Shown here one piece after another: positions 58,514-64,000 of a stretch of 64,000 bases of DNA. Where the stretch lies: NCBI GenBank assembly GCA_951799425.1, contig OX637393.1:30303744-30367743 (forward strand). Reading direction: 5' to 3'. This stretch comes from Ilex aquifolium (lineage: Eukaryota > Streptophyta > Magnoliopsida > Aquifoliales > Aquifoliaceae). The notes below the pieces were generated by a model. The model searched no databases. It saw nothing but the letters and a program-made list of their open reading frames with translations, and was not told where the DNA came from. Each line of letters begins with the position of its first letter. Within the stretch, counting starts at the first letter, position 1. The position numbers were made by a program, and so were the translations under genes.

Positions 58514-58602
58514 GGGAGGACCATTGGTGTCTCCAAGAAGCGTTCAGCCTTGAACTTGACTGTTGGTGTCTCCAAGAAGCGTTCAGCCTTGAACTTTGTA
58601 CG
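58514..58602 (+). repeat. Direct repeat, two units of about 42 bp
   Basis: The unit ttggtgtctccaagaagcg...ttcagccttgaact appears twice with few differences, just before the larger array. Confidence 0.85.
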
Positions 58603-58639
58603 AGCTGAAGAGCTCGTCTTTTGTTTATAAGCCTTTGAG

Positions 58640-59142
58640 GCTTATCCTGTAGTTATGAGCTGAAGAGCCCATTCTTTTTGTTATGGGCTGAAGAGCTCAT
58701 CGGGTTTTTATGAGCTTTGAAGCTTATCTTTTGTTTATGAGCTGAAGAGCTCATCTTGCATTTATAAGCTTTGAAGCTTATCGTTTGTTTATGAGCTGAA
58801 GAGCTCATCTTGCATTTATAAGCTTTGAAGCTTATCGTTTGTTTATGAGCTGAAGAGCTCATCTTGCATTTATAAGCTTTGAAGCTTATCGTTTGTTTAT
58901 GAGCTGAAGAGCTCATCTTGCATTTATAAGCTTTGAAGCTTATCGTTTGTTTATGAGCTGAAGAGCTCATCCTGCATTTATAAGCTTTGAAGCTTATCGT
59001 TTGTTTATGAGCTGAAGAGCTCATCCTGCATTTATAAGCTTTGAAGCTTATCGTTTGTTTATGAGCTGAAGAGCTCATCTTGCATTTATAAGCTTTGAAG
59101 CTTATCGTTTGTTTATGAGCTGAAGAGCTCATCTTGCTTCTT
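58640..59142 (+). repeat. 54-bp tandem array with two alternating palindromes, about 8 copies
   Basis: Each unit holds atgagctgaagagctcat and ataagctttgaagcttat, both near-perfect inverted repeats, separated by cttgcattt and cgtttgttt. Seven units are almost identical and the outer ones are decayed. Unit length is a multiple of three, so an open frame of repeated 18 residues appears on the minus strand (59213-58653). I regard that frame as a by-product. It lies between pol and the antisense genes of element F. Confidence 0.92.
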
Positions 59143-59213
59143 TGGAGACCATTGGAGGGTGAATAAAAGGCTTGCTCTTTCTTATTTAAAAGTAGTTCTA
59201 TTACAAGTAACAC

Positions 59214-62200
59214 TTACTGAAAAAACTTCTTAAGGTGCTCGGCATTCCACGAGTGAGGTAGAACCTTTCCTTCCTCTGTTTGCAACTCGTAATTCCCTGG
59301 TCTGATTATCTTTGACACGATATAGGGCCCTTCCCAATTGGGTCCCAATTTCCCATGCGTGGGATCCTTTCTCGCAAGCAGAAGCCTCCTAAGTACCAAA
59401 TCTCCAACCTTGAAACTTCTGTGTCTTACCCTCCTGTCATAGTACCTTGTCGTTTTCCTTTGGTAAGTACGGACACGGTGCAGAGCTCTGTCCCTCTTTT
59501 CATCCAAGAGATCGAGGTTTAGCAAGAGAGACTCATCATTGTGCTCGGGATCTGCAAACTCCACCCTTGGTGATTGGAGCCCTATCTCCACTGGGGCCAC
59601 TGCCTCGGTCCCAAAGGCCAAAGCAAAGGGGGTTTCCTGAGTCGCAGATCTGGCGGTGGTCCTGTAGGCCCACAATACCTCCGGAATGTACTCCACCCAT
59701 TTGCCTTTCAGGTTTTCTAGCTTGGTCTTCAAAGCTGACTTTATGGTTCTTATTGTGACCTCCGCCTGCCCATTAGACTGGGGATGGGCAGGAGCTGAGA
59801 AATAGTTCTTGATTCCGAGCTCGGCACAAAAACTTTTGAACTTTGAATTATCAAACTGCTTTCCATTGTCAGATACGAACGCTCTGGGAACTCCAAACCT
59901 GCAAACTATCGACTTCCAAACGAAGTTTTGAATTTTTTGCTCTGTGATCGTTGCCAAAGGTTCGACCTCTGCCCATTTAGTAAAGTAATCCACTCCTACG
60001 ACGGCAAACTTGCACTGCCCCACACCGGTGGGTAGGGGTCCCAGAATGTCTAGCCCCCACTGCTGAAAAGGCCATGGGCTTACCACCGAGGTTAGGAACT
60101 CGGGAGGACAGTGGGACATATTAGCATGCTCTTGGCAAGTTTTGCATTTTCTTACTAAGTCGGTGGCGCTTTTGAACATGGTGGGCCAATAATATCCTTG
60201 CCTCAGTACTTTTCCTGCCAAGGCCCGAGCTCCTATGTGGTTGCCACATATCCCCTCATGTACTTCTCTGAGTATGTAGTTAGCATCTTCGTCTCCTACG
60301 CACTTAAGGAGAGGCATTGAAAATCCATGCTTGTACAGTTTCCCTTGCATCAGGGAAAATCTGGCTGACCTGGCCCTTAGCTTGGATGCCTCCTTGGCAC
60401 TATTTGGCAAAGTTCCATTCTGAAGGTACTCTACGATGGGGTCCATCCAGCTCGGCTGAGCTTCAATTGACAGAATTTCCTCTTCTTCAATGCTTACCGA
60501 GGGCTTTGGAAGGTGCTCTACTGGAATTAGCCTATCCAAATCCTCTTGTGAGGCAGTTGCTAACCTTGCCAGAGCATCTGCTCGTGAGTTCTCCACTCTA
60601 GGCACGTGTCTGACCTTAACCTGCACAAACTGTTTCATTAGTTCTCGTACCTTTTTGAGGTACAGGACCATCTTCTCGCCTCTTGCCTCGTAACACTCTT
60701 CTATCTGCTTCACCACCAGTTGAGAATCACTGCAGATCTCCAGCTGCTCTGCTTCCATAGAATAGGCAAGATTAAGCCCAGCGATGACGGCTTCATATTC
60801 TGCCTCATTATTTGAAGCTTTGAACCCAAATCTGAGGGCATATTCGACGTCTATTCCTTCTGGGGAGGTCAGGATCATTCCTGCACCGCTTCCCTGAGCA
60901 TTGGCGGCTCCATCCACTGAAAGCTTCCATATGGGAAGGTCCGGTACTAAATCCGTGGTTTCCATAGGCGCTGCTGCTGTGAATTCTGCAATAAAATCTG
61001 CCAAAATTTGCCCTTTGATGGCAGTTCTTGGCTTGTACCTGATATCAAACTCGCTGAGCTCTACGGCCCATTTAACCAACCTCCCTGAGGACTCCGGCTT
61101 GTGTAGTACTTGCTTCATTGGCTGATCTGTTGGAACCTCAACAGTATGAGCCTGGAAATAAGGTCTAAGTCTCCTAGCTGTTGTAACCAGAGCTAGAACG
61201 AGTTTTTCCATCCTTGGATATCTCTCCTCTGCCCCCCTCAGAGCTCTGCTACAGTAGTAGACTGGTTGCTGAGCTCTGTCTCGCTCCCTAACTAGCGCTG
61301 CACTTGTTGAAAAATCTGAAACTGCTAGGTAGAGGGTGAGGATTTCCCCTTCTAGAGGGCTCACCAGAACAGGGGGAGAGCTCATATATCTCTTTAGGTC
61401 TTCGAATGCTTCTTCACACTTGGAATCCCAGTGGAATGCCTTCTTCAAGATTTGAAAAAATGGCTGGCATTTATCGCTAGACCTAGACACAAAACGGCTA
61501 AGTGCAGCTATCCTGCCTGTCAAACGTTGCACCTCTTTTGTGTTGGATGGTGACTTCATTTCCACCATTGCTTTAACCTTTTCTGGATTGGCCTCAATCC
61601 CTCTGCTGCTGACTATAAAGCCCAGAAATTTTCCAGCCGAGACCCCGAATGCGCACTTCGCAGGGTTTAGCTTCATTTTGTACTCCTGTAGAATTCGGAA
61701 TGACTCAGCTAAGTGCTCGATGTGGAGCTCTGCTTTCAGCGACTTCACTAGCATATCATCAATGTAAACCTCCATGGATGCTCCTATTTGCCTCTGGAAC
61801 ATTTTATTTACTAACCGCTGGTAAGTGGCTCCGGCGTTCTTCAATCCGAAGGGCATGACCTGATAACAATATGTTCCCTGTTCAGTCACAAAGGAGGTCT
61901 TCTCCTGATCGCTGGGATCCATCCCGATCTGGTTGTAGCCTGAAAAAGCGTCCATGAAACTGAGGAGCTCGTGCCCTGCAGTGGCGTCCACTATTAGGTC
62001 AATCCGAGGTAAGGGAAAACTGTCTTTGGGGCATGCTCGGTTGAGATCAGTGAAGTCGATGCACAATCGCCACTTCCCATTGGTTTTCTTTACGAGAACT
62101 ACATTTGCTAACCAAGTGGGGTAATGAACCTCCCTGATAGCCTTGGCATGGAGGAGTTTGCTGACCTCCTCATTGATTGCTTTTTGCCTTTCATAAGCAA

Positions 62201-64000
62201 AGCTCCTCCTCTTCTGTTTGATGGGTTTGCAAGTTGGGTTTACGCATAACTTGTGGGTAATAACCGAGGGATCAATTCCTTCCATGTCTTCTTGCTTCCA
62301 AGCGAACACTCCTATATTCTCTTTTAGGAACTGGATGAGGAGTCTTTTGAGCTCAGCGTTTAGTTTGGAACCCACATAAACAAGGTGTTCTGATTTCTCA
62401 TCAAGCTGAACTGGTTCCAGCTCTTCCGATGGCATTGGTCTTGTCTCCATTTCATCTCTCATGTCGAGCTCATCCAGTTGGATGTTCTCGACCTCCTTCC
62501 TTTTGACAGAAGCCAAGTAGCACTCCCGTGCTACGCGCTGGTCTCCTCGGACCACTCCGATTCCATTTTCTGTAGGGAACTTCACGACTAAATGATAGGC
62601 AGATGGGATTGCCTTTATAGAATTTAGGGATGGCCTTCCAAGCAAGATGTTGTACGCCGATGGTGCATCGACTACTAGGAATTTGACAGTGGTAGTGGCT
62701 TGGCAAGGTGGATCCCCCAGGGTGAGCACGAGCTGGATTGAACCCAGGGGGAGCACCCTTTCCCCGGAAAATCCCAGCAAGTGAGTGCTTACTGGCTCAA
62801 GTTTTTGTCTTCCTATGTCCATCCTGTCAAACGCAGGTGCGAAAATAATATCTGCCGAGCTCCCGTTATCAATTAGAACCCGATGAACTGTTCTATTTGC
62901 CACCACAGCTCGTACCACCAGTGGATCATCATGGGGGTATTGGCACCCTTCTAAATCAGCATCTGAAAAAGTGATAGCTGTATCCAAGCGTGGAGCCTTG
63001 GATACAGCGTGCACTTCGAGAGCTTCTTCGGCTCTGATCCGCCGGAGGTGCGCCTTCCTAGCTGAGCTTGACTCTCCACCTCCTGCGAAACCTCCAGATA
63101 TCACTCTGATTTCTCCTAGAGGCTGCTGGTGTGGTGCAGGTGCCTGCTGTCGGGGTGGCGGAGGCGGAAGAGCTCGGTTCAGGTTATCATTGGCTATAAA
63201 ACGACGCAGCTGACCTCGCTGGATCAAGAACTCGATTTCCTTCTTCAATTGAATACAGTCATCAGTGTGGTGTCCATGATCTCGATGATAATCACAGTAC
63301 TTCGTGGGGTCCCTCTTTGCCGGGTCTGCCTTCATCCTAGGTGGCCATTTTAAAAACTTCTCGTTCTGGACCTCATACAGTACTTGTGACACAGCAGCGG
63401 TGAGTGGGGTAAACCGCTGAGGCCCATACCTGGGTTGTAGTTCAGGTTGCATGGGACCCAGCCGATCTCTGACATTTCCTCTCCTCTTTGGCGAGCGGTC
63501 TCTGTCCCTCCTTGGGGACCTCTCTCGTCCTTTTTCCTTCCTAGGGCTTCTGTCCCTTCTCTTTTCTTCTTTTTCCTTTTCCTTTCGTGAAGACGTACCG
63601 ACCACCTTAGAAAGGAGTGCCTCTTCACCATTTATATATTTCTCTGCCTTGGCTAACACCTCAGCCATACTTGCCTGAGGGTTTTTTGATATGGAGAACA
63701 TCAAATCCTTTGATTGCACTCCCAACCCTGCAATGAAAGCAGTTATGGCGAATTTTTCATCCGGGACGTCTACTTTCAATGTCTCCGAGTTAAATCTTTG
63801 GACATAAGTCCTCAGGTTTTCCTGGGGACCCTGCTTCACATTCAGCAGGTGGTAGCTCGGCTTTCTGTGTATCCGGGCTCCTATGAAATGAGAGACAAAA
63901 GCAATGGAGAGTTCTTTAAAGGATGAGATCGAGGCTGGCGGGAGCCTATGAAACCAGTTTAAGGCGGAGCCTTTCAGCGTGATAGCAAAAGCTCTGCATC
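59214..64000 (-). CDS. gag-pol polyprotein of gypsy F, open to the window edge
   Basis: One uninterrupted frame of nearly 1,600 codons ending at 59214. It is still open at 64000, where gag sequence (AFAITLKGSALNWFHRLP) continues. Parts in order: gag; Lys/Arg/Glu-rich segment; knuckle-like YCDYHRDHGHHTDDC (about 63.3 kb); aspartic protease VLIDNGSSADIIF (about 62.9 kb); reverse transcriptase with YIDDM (about 61.76 kb); RNase H (WKLSVDGAANAQGSG, about 60.9 kb); integrase zinc finger (HEGICGNHIGARALAG ... CKTCQ); integrase core with WGLDILGPLP, VSDNGKQF and HPQSNGQAE; and a GPNWEGPY tail. Single-frame gag-pol is usual for such elements. It belongs to a virus-like element and looks whole in the visible part. 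Confidence 0.93.
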   Translation of the reverse strand, partial: CRAFAITLKGSALNWFHRLPPASISSFKELSIAFVSHFIGARIHRKPSYHLLNVKQGPQENLRTYVQRFNSETLKVDVPDEKFAITAFIAGLGVQSKDLMFSISKNPQASMAEVLAKAEKYINGEEALLSKVVGTSSRKEKEKEEKRRDRSPRKEKGRERSPRRDRDRSPKRRGNVRDRLGPMQPELQPRYGPQRFTPLTAAVSQVLYEVQNEKFLKWPPRMKADPAKRDPTKYCDYHRDHGHHTDDCIQLKKEIEFLIQRGQLRRFIANDNLNRALPPPPPRQQAPAPHQQPLGEIRVISGGFAGGGESSSARKAHLRRIRAEEALEVHAVSKAPRLDTAITFSDADLEGCQYPHDDPLVVRAVVANRTVHRVLIDNGSSADIIFAPAFDRMDIGRQKLEPVSTHLLGFSGERVLPLGSIQLVLTLGDPPCQATTTVKFLVVDAPSAYNILLGRPSLNSIKAIPSAYHLVVKFPTENGIGVVRGDQRVARECYLASVKRKEVENIQLDELDMRDEMETRPMPSEELEPVQLDEKSEHLVYVGSKLNAELKRLLIQFLKENIGVFAWKQEDMEGIDPSVITHKLCVNPTCKPIKQKRRSFAYERQKAINEEVSKLLHAKAIREVHYPTWLANVVLVKKTNGKWRLCIDFTDLNRACPKDSFPLPRIDLIVDATAGHELLSFMDAFSGYNQIGMDPSDQEKTSFVTEQGTYCYQVMPFGLKNAGATYQRLVNKMFQRQIGASMEVYIDDMLVKSLKAELHIEHLAESFRILQEYKMKLNPAKCAFGVSAGKFLGFIVSSRGIEANPEKVKAMVEMKSPSNTKEVQRLTGRIAALSRFVSRSSDKCQPFFQILKKAFHWDSKCEEAFEDLKRYMSSPPVLVSPLEGEILTLYLAVSDFSTSAALVRERDRAQQPVYYCSRALRGAEERYPRMEKLVLALVTTARRLRPYFQAHTVEVPTDQPMKQVLHKPESSGRLVKWAVELSEFDIRYKPRTAIKGQILADFIAEFTAAAPMETTDLVPDLPIWKLSVDGAANAQGSGAGMILTSPEGIDVEYALRFGFKASNNEAEYEAVIAGLNLAYSMEAEQLEICSDSQLVVKQIEECYEARGEKMVLYLKKVRELMKQFVQVKVRHVPRVENSRADALARLATASQEDLDRLIPVEHLPKPSVSIEEEEILSIEAQPSWMDPIVEYLQNGTLPNSAKEASKLRARSARFSLMQGKLYKHGFSMPLLKCVGDEDANYILREVHEGICGNHIGARALAGKVLRQGYYWPTMFKSATDLVRKCKTCQEHANMSHCPPEFLTSVVSPWPFQQWGLDILGPLPTGVGQCKFAVVGVDYFTKWAEVEPLATITEQKIQNFVWKSIVCRFGVPRAFVSDNGKQFDNSKFKSFCAELGIKNYFSAPAHPQSNGQAEVTIRTIKSALKTKLENLKGKWVEYIPEVLWAYRTTARSATQETPFALAFGTEAVAPVEIGLQSPRVEFADPEHNDESLLLNLDLLDEKRDRALHRVRTYQRKTTRYYDRRVRHRSFKVGDLVLRRLLLARKDPTHGKLGPNWEGPYIVSKIIRPGNYELQTEEGKVLPHSWNAEHLKKFFQ

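Larger units (their letters stand above)
52136..64000 (-). mobile_element. Ty3/gypsy LTR-retrotransposon F, probable Tat lineage, runs off the right edge
   Basis: Minus strand. Visible parts in element order: gag and pol (64000 down to 59214), a tandem-repeat region (about 59.14-58.5 kb), two plus-strand antisense genes (58.2-57.1 and 56.1-53.5 kb), a purine tract, and the 3' LTR (52846-52136). The 5' LTR, primer site and first part of gag lie beyond the window. The visible part looks whole, with no evident break in gag-pol. Age cannot be judged without the other LTR, but the open frame suggests a young element. At least 11.9 kb, large for gypsy but usual for Tat elements. Confidence 0.9.

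Noticed and set aside
58640-59142. Possible CRISPR array
   Set aside because: Units are directly adjacent and near-identical with no unique spacers, and the context is a plant retrotransposon.
58653-59213. 186-codon frame with an 18-residue repeat next to the pol gene
   Set aside because: It is an 18-codon reading of a 54-bp DNA repeat. It begins right after the pol stop and ends in non-repeat DNA without a domain. The palindromes, not the peptide, look like the conserved feature.

Overview
This window is nuclear DNA from a flowering plant, most likely a eudicot. The evidence is one intron-containing type-B cytokinin response regulator gene set among dense plant transposable elements: Ty3/gypsy, Ty1/copia, an L1-type LINE with an RNase H domain, and CACTA, Mutator-like and Harbinger-like elements. 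AT-rich spacer and microsatellites fill the rest. I found no prokaryotic or organellar genes, no CRISPR and no rRNA. I cannot name the species.

Layout, left to right. 0.3-2.7 kb: (TA)n and three tandem-repeat fields with units of about 120, 25 and 90 bp. 2.5-6.9 kb: an old, heavily decayed gypsy gag-protease fossil on the minus strand. 7.4-8.5 kb: a possible copia leader with a degenerate tRNA-Met primer site. 9.3-9.7 kb: a Mutator-type MITE with a 9-bp target duplication. 11.5-12.65 kb: a 1,135-bp Mutator-type element with a perfect 9-bp duplication. 13.57-21.6 kb: a gypsy element (A) of probable Tat lineage, complete at both ends but broken inside, about one million years old. 22.4-27.1 kb: the only convincing host gene, a seven-exon type-B response regulator on the minus strand. 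27.9-31.3 kb: an LTR-like block, minisatellites and a roughly 550-bp CCA/CCG field. 31.4-34.4 kb: a short copia element with identical LTRs, so a very recent insertion, but broken. 35.0-35.9 kb: a Harbinger-type non-autonomous element. 36.7-37.3 kb: an LTR-like fragment. 38.2-38.4 kb: a palindromic MITE. 38.5-52.1 kb: a nest of long Del/Tekay-like LTR sequence carrying a CACTA element (41.65-43.17 kb, itself holding a SINE-like piece) and a 6.7-kb L1 LINE (44.07-50.80 kb). 52.1-64 kb: a second Tat-lineage gypsy element (F) on the minus strand, running off the right edge and looking whole as far as it is visible.

Themes. Both Tat-type gypsy elements share one layout: gag-pol, then a tandem-repeat array, then spliced-looking reading frames on the opposite strand encoding a plant 'putative gypsy-type transposon' family protein, then the 3' LTR. 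Element F carries two diverged versions of that antisense gene in tandem. This is the most intriguing system here. The host gene would act as a nuclear transcription factor at the end of the cytokinin phosphorelay. Its first intron is 1.5 kb and contains a CT/CA microsatellite.
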